A stretch of 64,000 nt of DNA from Timema cristinae (taxonomy: Eukaryota > Arthropoda > Insecta > Phasmatodea > Timematidae), in contig JBCFYV010000012.1 of assembly GCA_039000515.1 (NCBI GenBank), forward strand, positions 83,802,193 through 83,866,192, in the 5' to 3' direction. Positions 21,696-32,689 of the stretch are shown one piece after another; position 1 is the first letter of the stretch, and every line of letters starts with the position of its first letter. The notes beneath the pieces were generated by a model. The model ran no database searches, was not told the origin of the DNA, and saw only the letters and a list, made by a program, of their open reading frames with translations. Both the position numbers and the translations under genes were made by a program.

Positions 21696-22071
21696 GACTG
21701 ATGGTTGGGGTCAGGAGGTTCGGGGTGCATCAAGCTCTCAGGAAAAAAAAAACTACAAGGTGACTAACCCCGATTCCTTGGGTTTCAAATTCCATCGGAT
21801 GTTCCGTGACTTGGCGTAATGAATATTCATGGTTGTCCCACCCCAGCGCGTGACAGAGTGTTCCCATGCGAGCGTGAAGGTTTGTCGGCGTGATCCTAGC
21901 TCGGTGCTCTGGGACAATCTTCGCTCGGATCAGACAATGTAGTTCCCAGTTTGACAAGAGAGTCGTAATACTGTATCTTAGGAGAATACCTTCTTATGCG
22001 AGCGTTGAAGTCTCCAGTCTCACCTCAACATCAGGCATTGTGTTGTAGATACATTAGTGGGTGTACAGAGG
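21696..22071. other. Unique spacer
   Basis: A 75-codon minus-strand ORF overlaps this segment; no domain is recognisable. Confidence 0.3.
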
Positions 22072-22166
22072 CCGCAGACACAGTAATAGATTTATAGAGG
22101 TTGTAGATACACTAGTGGATCTATAGAGGCTGTAGATATATTAGTTTATTTATACAAACTGTATTA
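22072..22166 (+). repeat. 29-bp minisatellite, left part
   Basis: About three degenerate units of the gtagatacactagtggatct plus atagaggct type. The array continues after the transposon at 24670. Confidence 0.85.
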
Positions 22167-22535
22167 TCTAGGCGGTACGCAATGGGAAACGAAGAATACT
22201 GCACATTTGAGTCACAGGCTAGCACTTTGCACGGTTATTTCTGACACCTAAAGGAACCTATATGGAAGTGGAGCCACAAAAATGTTCCCCTGGGATTCAA
22301 AATGGTGGTCTTTTTTTTTAATATACCTGACTATAATTGGATTTCTACTATTTCTAGCAGCTAAAAGGATTTTAATGCTGCAATTATGACATATCTTAAC
22401 TAATTTTTTATGCTGAATCTGAAATCAAAGGTTAAGAACATTCATTTTAACTCAAAAAGCACCTAATTTAAAATAAATGGCTGCCAAAACTATGAGTTGG
22501 TGAGGTTTTTACTTGCATTTGGTTACCAATTTGTC
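22167..22535 (+). repeat. Left terminal inverted repeat of the 2.5-kb transposon
   Basis: Pairs with 24375-24669 on the opposite strand. Similarity is highest in the outer 140 bp and fades near aaataaatggctgcc at about 22485. Confidence 0.85.
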
Positions 22536-23099
22536 AAACTGGGACAAAAAGGAGGGTTACAAATGTAGAAGGAAAATTTTTCTAGATTTATAGTTTTAAT
22601 ATAATATCTGATGTGTTCAGAAGAAAAAAGTAGTTTTTACGGGTTTTTTATTTCCCAGTGAAAAATAGATTAATGATATCCCGGTACATATTGATTGTCA
22701 TACACATAATGGACTAAGATTTTATAATTATTTACAAAATAAATAATTTGTTGTGATCACAATTACTTTGATGAAATTATTATAGATATAGAGGCTGCAC
22801 ATGGCATGTCCTGTAGAACAGAATGGTACGATAAAAAAATTGTAATATTATTAGAAATATTAGGTGATTTCATACTATATCAGTTCAGATTGTAAATTTC
22901 ATAATATTAATTAATATCATTAATACATTTATTTGCAGTGTTACATTGTCCTCTACAGTTTGAGCTCATCAATATACTGTACATGGGACACCTGCAGGTG
23001 CACACGTATATCTTTTCTTACAGGCTTGCTTACATTGGCACTTAGGAAGTTCTCTACTAGCTTGCCAAATCGTTGGTTGTCTTGTCCAATGGGGAGTCC

Positions 23100-24260
23100 A
23101 AACTACGTTTTCTTGCGTCCATCCCAATCTGCTGGAGATGGTATGTCTGTGATTACTTTATCTTCTTGATCCCATATGTGATCACCTTGAAAGGCAGCGC
23201 GAATGCATGCAAGTCTAGAGCACCCGATGTTGGTGGAATATTGCACAATGTCTTTGCCTTTGTAGCGAAAAGTTTTTCTTGCAGCGTTGGCATTCACAGA
23301 GTTCACGTCCACACTGTATAGAATGACAATAAACTTTTCCAGCAGTTGCATTACTTCAGGTTGCAGTGATACTAGAGGCCTTGAAAAAGCAGTTAAAGCA
23401 TAAGTTTCTTCCTCGAATACTTTCCATTTCTCCCAGTCAAACCGTTCCCCCTGGAACTGAAAGCAGACACGGTGTCACAGTCCGTGAAAGCATGGAAAAC
23501 ACGTAGAGTGACAGCTTTTGCTCCTCCTAACGCTTCAGCTATTTTATGTATGGCTAGATGACGTCTTTTTCTTCCACTGTCACCTACAGCTCATTTAACC
23601 CAAATGCCTTAAATATGTAGAAGAAAGATATCACCAATACAATTGCATCTTAATCTGTAGTGAAGAGAAGTAAAGTCTTGATGTCATTAAAGGCACACAA
23701 CAACCCTGCTATCAATTAAAAGAAGATCTTCTGAGTTTTCCAGGAGAGGATTCCCATATTCAAGAAAGCTGTCCTTGAAAGCACACATTTATTCCCTAAA
23801 CGCCTTTTGGAATACTCTGTACTGTTCTTGATGGGGAAGGTCATCACTTTCTTCAGATTCAGGAGGGCCAAACTCATTCAGCAGCCTGCATACCTCAGGT
23901 CCAGCTACAGACTATCTTCAAAGTGATTCAAGATCTTCTTTCAGAACTATTGCAACCCACTTCCTTTAATTATGGCATTATTCTGCTAATGATCCTGGTC
24001 AGCAGAAAGAGCAGAACATTTTCTGGTTGTTTATCGGATTACAACGTTTCCATTCCCGAATTCCAGATGAACTCCAGGGGCAGTTTTACTTAGATCCTTT
24101 AAGTGAATAGGCAGCCAACGTGAGTAATGGGTGTTATTAAATGAAAAAAAACATGGCAGCATAAGTTTCAGAGAATTTTTAAAGTGCTCATAGATACATT
24201 CCCTTACAGACTGAACTAAAGAAAGAAGGAGAGTTATCAGTTCAAGTATCAAGTATAAGC
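23100..24260 (-). pseudogene. Decayed transposon-encoded protein of the 2.5-kb element
   Basis: Read 5'-3' on the minus strand with frameshifts, the blocks are: FFSFNNTHYSRWLPIHLKDL; FSALSADQDH with QNNAIIKGSG; AGPEVCRLLNEF; AFLEYGNPLLENSEDLLLID-type sequence; AIVL; IHKIAEALGGAK; VFHAFTDCDTVSAFS; WEKWKVFEEE; and LLEKFIVILYSVD. I recognise this order, especially the FHAFTGCDTVSSF-type and AGPExxRLxNEF-type motifs, from a widespread unnamed family of invertebrate transposon proteins. At least six stops or frameshifts disable it. The exact catalytic fold is unknown to me. Confidence 0.75.
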
Positions 24261-24374
24261 ATCCAGAATTAAAATGTAGGGGACTTATTTGCGTGTTGAA
24301 ACATCCAATCTTCGTAAGAGATGTTCAGATTCTCTTCTCCTTATGCTCGTTGCAGCAGGATGTACAGATTGTTA

Positions 24375-24669
24375 GCCAAATAGTAGGAAAAAACGTCACC
24401 CACCCCTGTTTTAGGCAGCTATTTCTTTAAAATTAGGGGCGTTAGAGTTAAAATTTGGTCATAATTCTAGGTTTAAAATGCACCTATCTGCTAGAAATAG
24501 CAGAATTATTTTATATAGTCAGTCATGTTGAAAAAGTCACCATTTTGAATCCTAAGGAAAAATTTTTGTGGCTCCACTTCCAGACTATTTCCTTTAGATG
24601 TCAGCAATAAATGTGCAAAGTGCCAACCTGTGACTCAAAAGTGCAGTATGGTTTTGCGTACTGCCTAGA
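24375..24669 (-). repeat. Right terminal inverted repeat of the 2.5-kb transposon
   Basis: Inverted copy of 22167-22535; ends ttgcgtactgcctaga immediately before minisatellite sequence ctagtagatac. Confidence 0.85.
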
Positions 24670-25335
24670 CTAGTAGATACTTCAGTAGAGTTATAGAGAC
24701 TGTAGATACATTAGTTGATGCATGGAGGCTGTAAATACATTAGTGGATTTATAGAGGCTGTAGATACATTAGTAGATTTATAGAGGCTGTAGATACATAG
24801 TAGATTTATAAGAGGTTGTAATAAATTAGTAGATTTATAGAGGTTGTAAATAATTAGTAGGTTTATAGAGGTTATAGATACATTAATAGATTTATAGAGG
24901 TCGAAGATACATTAGTGGATTTATAGGGGTCGAAGATACATTAGTGGATTTATAGAGGTTGTAAATAAATTAGTAGGTTTATAGAGGTTATAGATACATT
25001 AGTAGATTTATAGAGGTCGAAGATACATTAGTGGATTTATAGGGGTCGAAGATACATTAGTGGATTTATAGGGGTTGTAGATACATTAGTGAATTTATAG
25101 TAGATTTATAGAGGCTGTAGATACATTAGTAGATTTATAGAGGTTGTAAATAAATTATTAGGTTTATAGAAGTTGTCGATACATTAGTAGATAGATGGAA
25201 TCTGTAGATATATTAGTAGATGGATAGAGGGTGTAGTTACATTAGTGTATGGACTAAGGCGATTGATTAATAAGGGTGTTGATATAGGTTGTAGATAAAT
25301 TAGGGATCGGATTAGGTTGTAGATACATCAGGATG
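24670..25335 (+). repeat. 29-bp minisatellite, right part, about 22 units
   Basis: Units of tagatacattagtagattt plus atagaggttg, with length variants from 26 to 30 bp. Several adjacent units share private variants (ggggtcgaaga), showing local duplication. It continues the array at 22072-22166. Confidence 0.95.
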
Positions 25336-25375
25336 GATGTAATTTTATTTATTATGTATTTATTTGAGGTATTTA

Positions 25376-25445
25376 ACGTGCATTTTCTAAACTGACTAAT
25401 TATATCAACACACGAGAATGTCTATGAGTGAAAGAGAAAGGGCCT
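25376..25445 (-). repeat. SINE-C 3' end fragment, reverse
   Basis: taacgtgcattttctaaact and attatatcaacacacga match the reversed 3' end of SINE-C at 15395-15440. Confidence 0.5.
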
Positions 25446-25448
25446 TGC

Positions 25449-25655
25449 CGAAAAGGTATTTTTACATACCTTCCAGGGTTCTTTTACATACCACAACCGA
25501 CATGGGACCAACCGACGAATTTACTTCCTCTCCGAAGGAAGTTGTACTACGGAATATTATCGCTCAAGAAAAATTCGTTGACCTCAGCTGGGTTTGAACC
25601 CATGAACACCGGTCCTGATGAAAGCATTTAACCCAAGACCACTGAGATGGACTTA
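25449..25655 (-). repeat. SINE-D copy, reverse
   Basis: Same blocks as 20612-20812: aaggtatttttacatacctt, gacgaatttacttcctc, gttgacctcagctgggtttg, gaacccatga (reversed B box), and aacccaagaccactgag. Confidence 0.8.
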
Positions 25656-25829
25656 GAGAATATAACAAGTAATATTTTAGTGGAGCCAACAGGGATATAA
25701 AAATGCAACTATATTTAATTTCCTAATGTAGAAATTGACATATTTTGTCTAAAAGGATCCTTTGTATCACTTTGATTAATATCAAGGTTATTAATGACTT
25801 AGGAATGAGTAGGTTAACTTAAAAAAATG

Positions 25830-26000
25830 CAACCACAATGGCGTAAAGAAGAGAAGGGAAAAAACCAGATCATAAAATCATACCCAACCACTCCTCTTGT
25901 CCTCCCACAAGTGCACCTGAGCGAGATTTGAACCTTGACCTTACCGGCAATCATAGGTGCTGGAACTAGGGGACATAGGTTCATTACTCCCCCCCCCCAG
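25830..26000 (-). repeat. tRNA-derived SINE fragment, reverse (SINE-A-like head)
   Basis: gagatttgaaccttgacctt is a reversed B-box region; taccggcaatcataggtgc resembles the reversed head of SINE-A copies. Confidence 0.5.
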
Positions 26001-26999
26001 ATATCTTGCTGGGGTGGGGGCAAGTTTTAAGAAAATTGGTGCAACCATTTAATCATGATTCTCGTGACCAATAACATTGATAAATCTATATTAGTCTCAT
26101 CCTTTATTTGAATAGCTTAATATTTTTTATTATACACACAGGGATCCAAAAAGTCCCTAAAAGAGCATTTTTTAATTACGGAGAGGAAAGTAAAATAAGT
26201 GTAGCCTATTTATAAGCAAACTTTTAATTCAAACAAGTGCCAATGTTTTGATAAATCAAATTATAACTCTATATTGATAAAGATCGGGATGAGATAGTAA
26301 TGACTGTACAATTATTATGTTCATGAGATTTGAAACTTATTGGTTACTAAATATCGCGTTTCTGAGGCTGAAAACGGGTAATTTTCTTTGATTTGTTTTA
26401 ATTTCTTTAACTTTTTATATACATAGATGTACACTTGATTTTATATGTCTATATGTACCACATGACATACACCCAAACACTATTAAATAGTATCTCAGTT
26501 GTAGTGATGCTAAGCTATGTTCACGTACTTTTTTTTTTCCACTCAATCCAACTTAGCATGGACATAATGTAATTCCCACCCCACCCCACCCCCGCTTTCC
26601 CTCCCCCTTCCTTCCCGCTGGTTAAAAACGTCCCGGTGCCCCTGACAGTCTATTGCGATGCCTCGAACCGTGTGACAGTGAGTGTTGAAGAAGACTTGTC
26701 TTATGTGATACAACAAACAAAAGGACAGGAGTGACCTTCTAATAAAATGACCTTGTAAAAAAAACAATATGTGAGGGGCCCCACTGAAATATAATAAATA
26801 GCTCATATTTTTGGTAAATCAACTTTAACCAGACAAATACTGATTAACAACTTCTAACTTCTCTCAAGCAACAAAATGGGTGAGTTTGAAGTAAATAGAG
26901 GCTGGCCACAAGGTTAAGGACTCTGCCTAGTTGGAAGTAAATACTATCACAATGCTGTTATTGCGTGTGAGAATTGCAGTTCTAAATCTTTAAAACTAT
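26001..26999. other. Spacer without recognised features
   Basis: Mostly AT-rich, with a C-rich tract at 26577-26615. The 87-codon minus-strand ORF at 26543-26806 is compositionally driven by that tract. Confidence 0.35.
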
Positions 27000-27284
27000 T
27001 AAAACAATTCTCAACTATCTCAGAATGTTATGTTGTGACCCTGATAAAAAAAACTAGTATTTGTTTGAAGAAGGTTAGATTTATGTTTCTAACCACTTAC
27101 TTTGCCATCAGAACTGCGACGTTTAGACGTTTAGCACGAAACAACCTTTCAAAACTTCACATCGTTTTTAAAATGGAAATATTGATACTTTTCACCTCCA
27201 TTTTGGCGTCAACCATATTTTAAAATAACAAAACACTTCTTTAACTAAAAAAGGGAGGATTTATGGACGTCTACAAAACGCCTA
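27000..27284 (+). repeat. Dispersed family H, copy 1
   Basis: ctcaactatctcagaatgtt, tgttgtgaccctgataaaa, tcagaactgcgacgttta, cctccattttggcgtcaacc and gacgtctacaaaacgcctag are found in the same order at 44095 and 55490 and partly at 30850. Confidence 0.65.
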
Positions 27285-27425
27285 GCGCTCTGGTGGGAGA
27301 CCTTCTAACTGGGTTTGGGTTCAACCCCAATCGGATGTGTTGAAAGTACTTTTAATCTCTCCATACCCGTGAATATTAGTGTGGTCCCTATTACTTCCCA
27401 CCAAAAAAAAAAATTCTATCCACGT
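27285..27425 (+). repeat. SINE-A-like copy, diverged
   Basis: gggtttgggttcaaccccaa is a B-box region; gaaagtacttttaatctctc and ccgtgaatattagtg follow as in SINE-A. Confidence 0.5.
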
Positions 27426-27849
27426 GAGTTGAGTGGACCTGACCTTGGGGACAAGCCAACTCCAACATAGCCATTGTCAGCTTGTGTGAGGAACCCACTG
27501 TGCTAGCATCCCTCTAGAAACAATAGCCCACCGGTACTTTATCACTCACCGCAAACAAAATAGTTAACTACTGAAAAATGTGACTTACCTGTGACCTTCG
27601 TCTTTATCGGCAAGGTTGTTAGCCTCAGGGAAAACTACGTTCTACCTTCACGTTATTTATTGGCTCTTATCTGCCTCTATTCCCGTACAGCTCGTTTTTC
27701 AACAAATACCAACAGCAAGAACTTTACAAATAGCGTTTCACTTCACGTTCGAGAAAAGGAAATTTAATTTCAATTCATTTCGAGATCAAGGATGGCTCAA
27801 AGTTTATATTTGTGGTCCACATCTTCCGGGCTATCCGCGTACTTCCAAC
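27426..27849. other. Unique spacer
   Basis: A 100-codon ORF (27616-27918) begins at a TTG and ends inside SINE-A sequence, so it is not credible. Nothing else is seen. Confidence 0.35.
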
Positions 27850-27920
27850 TATGAGGCAGGAAGGGATTTAGAATTTATAGGAATTGTACTCGCATTTGTG
27901 TGGAGGGAGAGAGAATAACA
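27850..27920 (-). repeat. SINE-A fragment, reverse
   Basis: gaggcaggaagggatttaga and gcatttgtgtggagggagag are the reversed SINE-A middle. Confidence 0.6.
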
Positions 27921-28086
27921 ATTTAGAAAATCACACTTTAGTATATTAAGTCAAATTAGACAAATATAGACTAACATTATTATTCGCGTGCCCAATTTGA
28001 GTGTTAAAATACATTGTTACCGTTTGCATTTTAGTCTTATAGCAATATCTATAGCTGATCATAGTTCAGTTAGAATTATCTATGGT

Positions 28087-28706
28087 CAGAGCCCTGCTTT
28101 TATGGTTAATAAAAAAGCCCAATTTCGTTTTTAAGTTTCCCAAAAGCGGTGAATAAGCAGTGAATTACAAAAATCCTATTTTTGCGACGAAATTATCGAA
28201 TTAAGACAAAAGCGTTAAAAAAGTGGTTTTCACCAAACTTTCGTGATTAAGGTGACTTTGTTGGGTTAAAACTAGACTTCCAGGACAATGTTTGAAACAG
28301 GTAAACTAAGCATATTGAAGTGAAAACCAAAAATTACATTTTTTTTGGACAAAACGGTAAAAAAACACTAGTCCGCAACAAAATGTGCTGTCAACTTATT
28401 AAAAAAGTAAGATTTAGCGGCAGCTGGTCCGGGAAAATTATGTACAAGTCACAAAGACAAAATATTACACAACAATTTATTTTTCAATATCCCAAAATAT
28501 TAGCATGAATGCCGAAAATCGCGACTAAATCGCAGACATCGTTTAAAATCGCGAATATCGCGCTAAAACGCCGATTTCGTGAATTATCGCGACAATTCTG
28601 AGCATTTATTTGCAATCAGGGTAACCTGAAATGTGAACATCTGAAAGAAAAAATGCCATATCTAACATTCGCGAATTATCGCGATCTCCACAAACGCAGG
28701 GCTCTG
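28087..28706. mobile_element. Non-autonomous hAT-type element with perfect 8-bp target duplication
   Basis: Starts cagagccctgc and ends gcagggctctg, a perfect 11-bp inverted terminus. Flanks tctatggt at 28079-28086 and 28707-28714 are identical. Internal sequence is dominated by tcgcga/aattatcg motifs in both orientations. No transposase is inside; the 62-codon ORF at 28320 is incidental. Confidence 0.93.
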
Positions 28707-28714
28707 TCTATGGT

Positions 28715-29204
28715 CATAGGAAATATACCACTCCCAAGAGTATCTCTCTTAGTAATCACTCATGGAATTTAAGCTTTTGAATTGAGAATAAGATCTTATG
28801 AATGTAATTAATTTCCCCGTGGTTCTGGCAACTGCTATTCGCTTTATGCTATTTACAGCATCTAGAAAATACCGCTCATCGTATCAACTAGGCCGCACTC
28901 TTGAGAATGATAGACCATGCCCGCCAGGTTCGGGTGATAGCCTGCACAGTCCAACACGTCACCTGAGCTCCCACCGGCAAAATGGCGTGACCTTGGTTCA
29001 AATAGATTGTAACAGTTTGTACACTCTGTAGCGAAGAAAGCCTTTTAATATCTAAACTAAAACACAGCACTGGGTTTTATTTAATTTTGTGGTAATAATA
29101 TATTATCACACTACCCCTAACAAAACCTATGGATGAACAAATTTGGATCCACTGCTGTAGTCACGCAGTTCACATACATCACTTTTACAATAGACTAGTC
29201 TGAC
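28715..29204. other. Unique spacer with a weak SINE-like patch
   Basis: 28960-29015 (ctcccaccggcaaaatggcg, cttggttcaaatag) resembles a SINE-A head. Otherwise nothing is recognised. Confidence 0.3.
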
Positions 29205-29595
29205 ACCTTAGCTCAGTTGATAGCGTGTTTGTCTACTGAGATAGGAGTCGCGGTATGGCCGAAAAAAATGTCATAGATTTATTATTATTACTAGCACCGC
29301 GTCTTACTACCCGTTCGGGTTATACGCACTTACGTTAATGTGTAATGGTATTATAGGGTGATTGTGAGATGAAATGGAGGACCTACAGTTTAACGTGCGA
29401 TCCGAACCACGATGGAGGCCTGGCATTCCCCACATTCACAAGTTGTGAATGTCATAGGTAAAATGTGGGTTTCGCTTTTCACAGTGATGAATTAATAGCC
29501 GGGGACTGGATGTTGGGTCTATTCTATATTTAAGTTAGTTTATAAGTCGTGTGCTGATATAATCAGTCTGTTCAGAACCTGCACGTTAAATGGGG
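29205..29595 (+). repeat. SINE-C copy interrupted by a SINE-B insertion
   Basis: Starts gacaccttagctcagttgat, a tRNA-like 5' end with an A box, and resumes after the insertion with ggtaaaatgtgggtttcgct, ccggggactggatgttg and gcacgttaaat. SINE-B occupies 29277-29447. Confidence 0.85.
29277..29447 (-). repeat. SINE-B copy nested in SINE-C, 5' truncated
   Basis: Reverse SINE-B beginning with its (AAT)n tail, tttattattattac, then gcaccgcgtcttactacc. It lacks the tRNA-like head. The 10-bp flanks aatgtcatag at 29267-29276 and 29448-29457 are identical target duplications. Confidence 0.88.
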
Positions 29596-29621
29596 GAGGG
29601 GGTGAATACAATAGACTAGCT

Positions 29622-30093
29622 CAATGGTATTTAACCGTTTTTGTTCACGTACCCCCAAATATAATTAATTATTTTCATCTTTGTACCCCCAAAGTTGTTG
29701 GTGCATAATGAAAGTTATACAAATTCTATAATATAGCTTACATAATATAAAATAAAATTACATTCAAAATAATGTATTAAATAATATGTTTCAAACGAGA
29801 AAAAAAAGGAGAATACAACTATTTAATAACAAATATTATTGCCTGTAAAATAGCAAGCTATTAGTCCAGATAAGAATCGCATAAAAGAGAGAGGAGAGGG
29901 AGGGAGGAAATGTTGTGTTTCCAGATCGAATTTCCTTACGTCCTATTCTCTTGTGACTAGCCTTAAATTTGGCCCTGATTATTCGGTGTTTAATAATATC
30001 TACAGTAGATACGAGTATATTCAACTTTTCATGTCCCTTAAGACATGAAGAACTACCCCCGAGGGCACGTGTACCCCAGGTTGAATACTTCTG
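29622..30093. mobile_element. Non-autonomous hAT-type MITE
   Basis: Starts caatggtatttaaccg and ends ggttgaatacttctg, imperfect inverted ends that continue into cacgtaccccc and gtaccccag. The flanks gactagct (29614-29621) and gactagat (30094-30101) match at seven of eight positions. The 62-codon ORF inside is incidental. Confidence 0.85.
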
Positions 30094-30104
30094 GACTAGA
30101 TCAC

Positions 30105-30275
30105 TTATGGTGGGAAAATAAGGGTTCAGATCCCGGTTGAGTGACCATAGGTTTTTTTCCTAAATGATTTCCCCCTTTCTTTCCACAATAATGTGGGAAC
30201 ATTTTCTCTAAAAATTCTCCCTACCTCCTCATCTCTTAAATAAATATGCGGTTAGTAAGACATGGTGCACAAAAC
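30105..30275 (+). repeat. SINE-A copy
   Basis: agggttcagatcccggttga (B box), cctaaatgatttcccccttt, ctacctcctcatctctt, then tatgcggttagtaagacatg. Confidence 0.75.
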
Positions 30276-30394
30276 TGTTGTGTGATATCTACACCTGTGG
30301 TCACATGGTCTAAGATGTCAATTCACATTGAATAAATGTGTGTATTTTGTGGGCTTATTTATTTGTACTATTAAATGTAATAGCTGTGATTATT

Positions 30395-30605
30395 TAATCC
30401 GACACCTTAGCTCAGACGGTAGCGTGTCTGCTTACTGAGCTAAGGGTCTGGGTTTGATATCCAGCAAAGTAGAAATATTTATCATTGGTGAAATGTGTGT
30501 TTACCCTTTAACAGTGATTAATCAATAACCGGGGACTGGATGTTGTGCCCGACCTAGTCTTAAGTTAGATTACAAGGCATATAAAGTACGACAGGCCTAG
30601 CCAGA
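30395..30605 (+). repeat. SINE-C copy
   Basis: gacaccttagctcagacggt (A box), gctaagggtctgggtttgat (B-box region), agtagaaatatttatcattg, ccggggactggatgttgtgc and cctagtcttaagttag. Confidence 0.88.
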
Positions 30606-30849
30606 TGGTAGTGGAGAATAGACGACTTGAATAAAAAAATTACCCAGGCCCCAGGCTGTAAGCAGTGATGGATGTAAAAAAAACTATGATTATTTAAGAA
30701 TGGCAACATTTACGGGAAATTTTATTTTTCTGTGTAGGCTAAACTTTGTTTTTGGTGACTATGCCAAATCTTGTTAAGTTTTTTTTTTAAATTTAAACCT
30801 ATGGTTACGAACGTATATTTTGTCACCCCACTAAAAATATCTTTAATAT

Positions 30850-31025
30850 TTTAATAAAGCTTGATCTCTGTTTCTCGCCATTTATTTGAATCTCAGAACT
30901 ACAACATTTGGATCAACTGTTAGTGTCTTCAATTTAAACTAAAAAAAAGCCAAAATTTAAGTTTTTTTAAACTAAATAAGGTTAAGCTACCTTTCGCTTC
31001 ATTTTGGCGTGAGCCAACTTTTTTT
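30850..31025 (+). repeat. Dispersed family H, partial copy
   Basis: aatctcagaactacaacatt and cgcttcattttggcgtgagc match the 3' half of family H. Confidence 0.5.
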
Positions 31026-31029
31026 TTAA

Positions 31030-31262
31030 TAAAGTTGACAGTTGTTGGGGTATAAACAGTTTGTCGTGTGTTGACAGTTGGTGGGGTGTAGACAGTTCGG
31101 AGTTTGTCGGTGTTGACAGTTGGTGGGGTGTAGACAGTTTGTCATGTGTTGAAAGTTGTGGGGTATAGATAGTTTGTCGTGTGTTGACATTGATGGTTGA
31201 AGTGTGGGTATAGATAGTTTGTGCATGTGTTGATAGTTGGTGTGGTGTAGACAGCTTGTCGT
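31030..31262 (+). repeat. 36-bp minisatellite, about 6.5 units
   Basis: ttgacagttggtggggtgta and gacagtttgtcgtgtg repeat with small changes. As 36 is a multiple of three, the minus strand reads as repeats of LSTPHQLSTHDK; a 144-codon ORF (30982-31416) results. I regard that ORF as repeat-driven. Confidence 0.93.
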
Positions 31263-31818
31263 ATTTATCAGTGTAAAGCATTAGTTTTTCTAATAACACA
31301 TTTATAGAAACTTTTAAATATGCTTTAAAAATATACTTAGACGTCATATTTAGTGACGAAACGTCTTTGGATTTAGTGGAATACAAAACCTTTTTTGCTT
31401 TAAATAAAGATTCCACACTTTGTTTTTCTTATTCGATCTTGTTTTGTTTCATAATAATGAAAGGAATGCCAAGCGACTTATGAACGTAAATTCAAAAATA
31501 TCATATAAGTAATGCTTCTGCTACCACTATCCCCTTAATCTGAATTGAAACAAATTGTGTACTTGCAAGATCTATGTTATTTTAATTCCCTTGAAATTAA
31601 ATGAAGTACTGTTAACTAAAGTTTATTCTGAGTAATTACGATTAACTGCTGCCAGTTTTAATCTATTGAGACGACATTTGCTCTCAAACTGCTCCTGTTC
31701 ATTTAGTGAATACTGATTTAGGTACCTCTCTTTGCTCCCTTTAATGGGTCCAGGTCCTGTTGTTTAGTCTCACATCGGACAACCAGCTCTCAATGTTGGT
31801 ATCATGCACAGTCTACAC
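31263..31818. other. Unique spacer
   Basis: No feature recognised; the non-repeat part of the 144-codon minus ORF ends at 31416. Confidence 0.3.
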
Positions 31819-32285
31819 CAGCGGTTATCAAACTGGGGTACGTGGGCTCCTTTCAGGGGTAACCGAGCAGCTCTCAAAGGAAGATTGGCAAAATAACAGG
31901 GGACTTAGGGAAAACCCTAATTGTTGGCAATTATCGTTATCTGGTTATTTCCACCCCTCTTTTTCCCGTATTTGCTCTCGGCTGGAGACCGATTTCTGAG
32001 AATTTTCATCCCTCTACCTGACACTTTCTACATTAACAGTTTATTATGCTTTTCTTAACAACACATATCTGTCAGAGTGGTTTTTCACCCATGCTTTACC
32101 TAAAGAATAAGTACCACAATAGGCTAAGTTTGAAGCCGGACCTCCACTTGAAAGTTTCAACTGGACAATCAGACATTAAAGATTGTGCCATCCATGCAGC
32201 CACACCCCTTTCATTGAAAAACTTTGGGATTCATCCAGAATCACATTTAAAAAGTGAGAAATGCCTCAGTTCTGAGATCAAATAA
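31819..32285 (+). mobile_element. hAT transposon remnant
   Basis: Begins cagcggttatcaaactgg followed by ggtacgtgggctcc, a typical hAT left end related to the MITE ends at 2634 and 29622. It keeps a C-terminal transposase remnant at about 32040-32200. The right end was not found. Confidence 0.6.
32049..32202 (+). pseudogene. hAT transposase C-terminal remnant (ZBED5/FAM200-like)
   Basis: In frame with the ATG at 32046, the sequence reads TTHICQSGFSPMLYLKNKYHNRLSLKPDLHLKVS. This matches in order the end of the hAT dimerisation region: (T/S)TYxCExxFSxMxxIKxKxRNRLxxxxDLxxxLS. Only this last segment is present and the expected E after C is a Q. It is a relic fused to random sequence. Family assignment rests on the recalled motif. 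Confidence 0.6.
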
Positions 32286-32304
32286 AATGGTTAGAAACAG
32301 CCTA

Positions 32305-32465
32305 TAGATCTAGCTTCCTCAAACAAATAAAATATTTTTTTAACAGGTCGCAACAGAACATTCTGAGATAATTAAGATGTATTTAGTGGTTTTAAGCTTC
32401 GTAATTTTTATTCCCATAAGAAATCCTGCAGTGTGAGGATATTCACCTACAAGTAGGTGGCGTCC
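32305..32465 (+). repeat. Dispersed family I, copy 2
   Basis: cttcctcaaacaaataaaat, poly(T), gagataattaagatg and gaggatattcacctacaag follow the order in 18090-18300. Confidence 0.6.
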
Positions 32466-32689
32466 TTAACAACATTTTGAGTTATTATGGCACGCTTATG
32501 TGGTGACATTTTTAGACACTAGGATATAGCCTAGGAGACAAGATGATGTTGATTGAATTTTAAGGAAATACATCACCTTTTTCCTTAGAGAGAATTGAAA
32601 GCCACATTCGATTTTTATACCACTCATTTCTATCCATCCGTGCACTTCACATTTAATTGCGATAGTGAGATAGGAATGAGGAAGGTTGA

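Larger units (their letters stand above)
22167..24669 (-). mobile_element. 2.5-kb DNA transposon with long terminal inverted repeats
   Basis: The left terminus (from ctaggcggtacgcaa) is repeated inverted at the right (reverse complement ctaggcagtacgcaa). The match continues with gaps for about 300 bp: gagtcacagg, gcactttgcac, ggaagtggagccacaaaaat, gattcaaaatggtg and ctatttctagcag occur in the same order in both arms. Between them lies a decayed minus-strand ORF. The flanks on both sides belong to one 29-bp minisatellite. The target duplication could not be resolved, so the superfamily is not assigned. Confidence 0.85.

Noticed and set aside
29205..29265. Possible tRNA gene from a good A box
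   Set aside because: It is the head of SINE-C; the B-box half is degenerate and the body recurs at 30395 and 15395.
30982..31416. 144-codon minus ORF with LSTPHQLSTHDK repeats
   Set aside because: The repeated part is a 36-bp minisatellite, a multiple of three, and the remainder has no domain.
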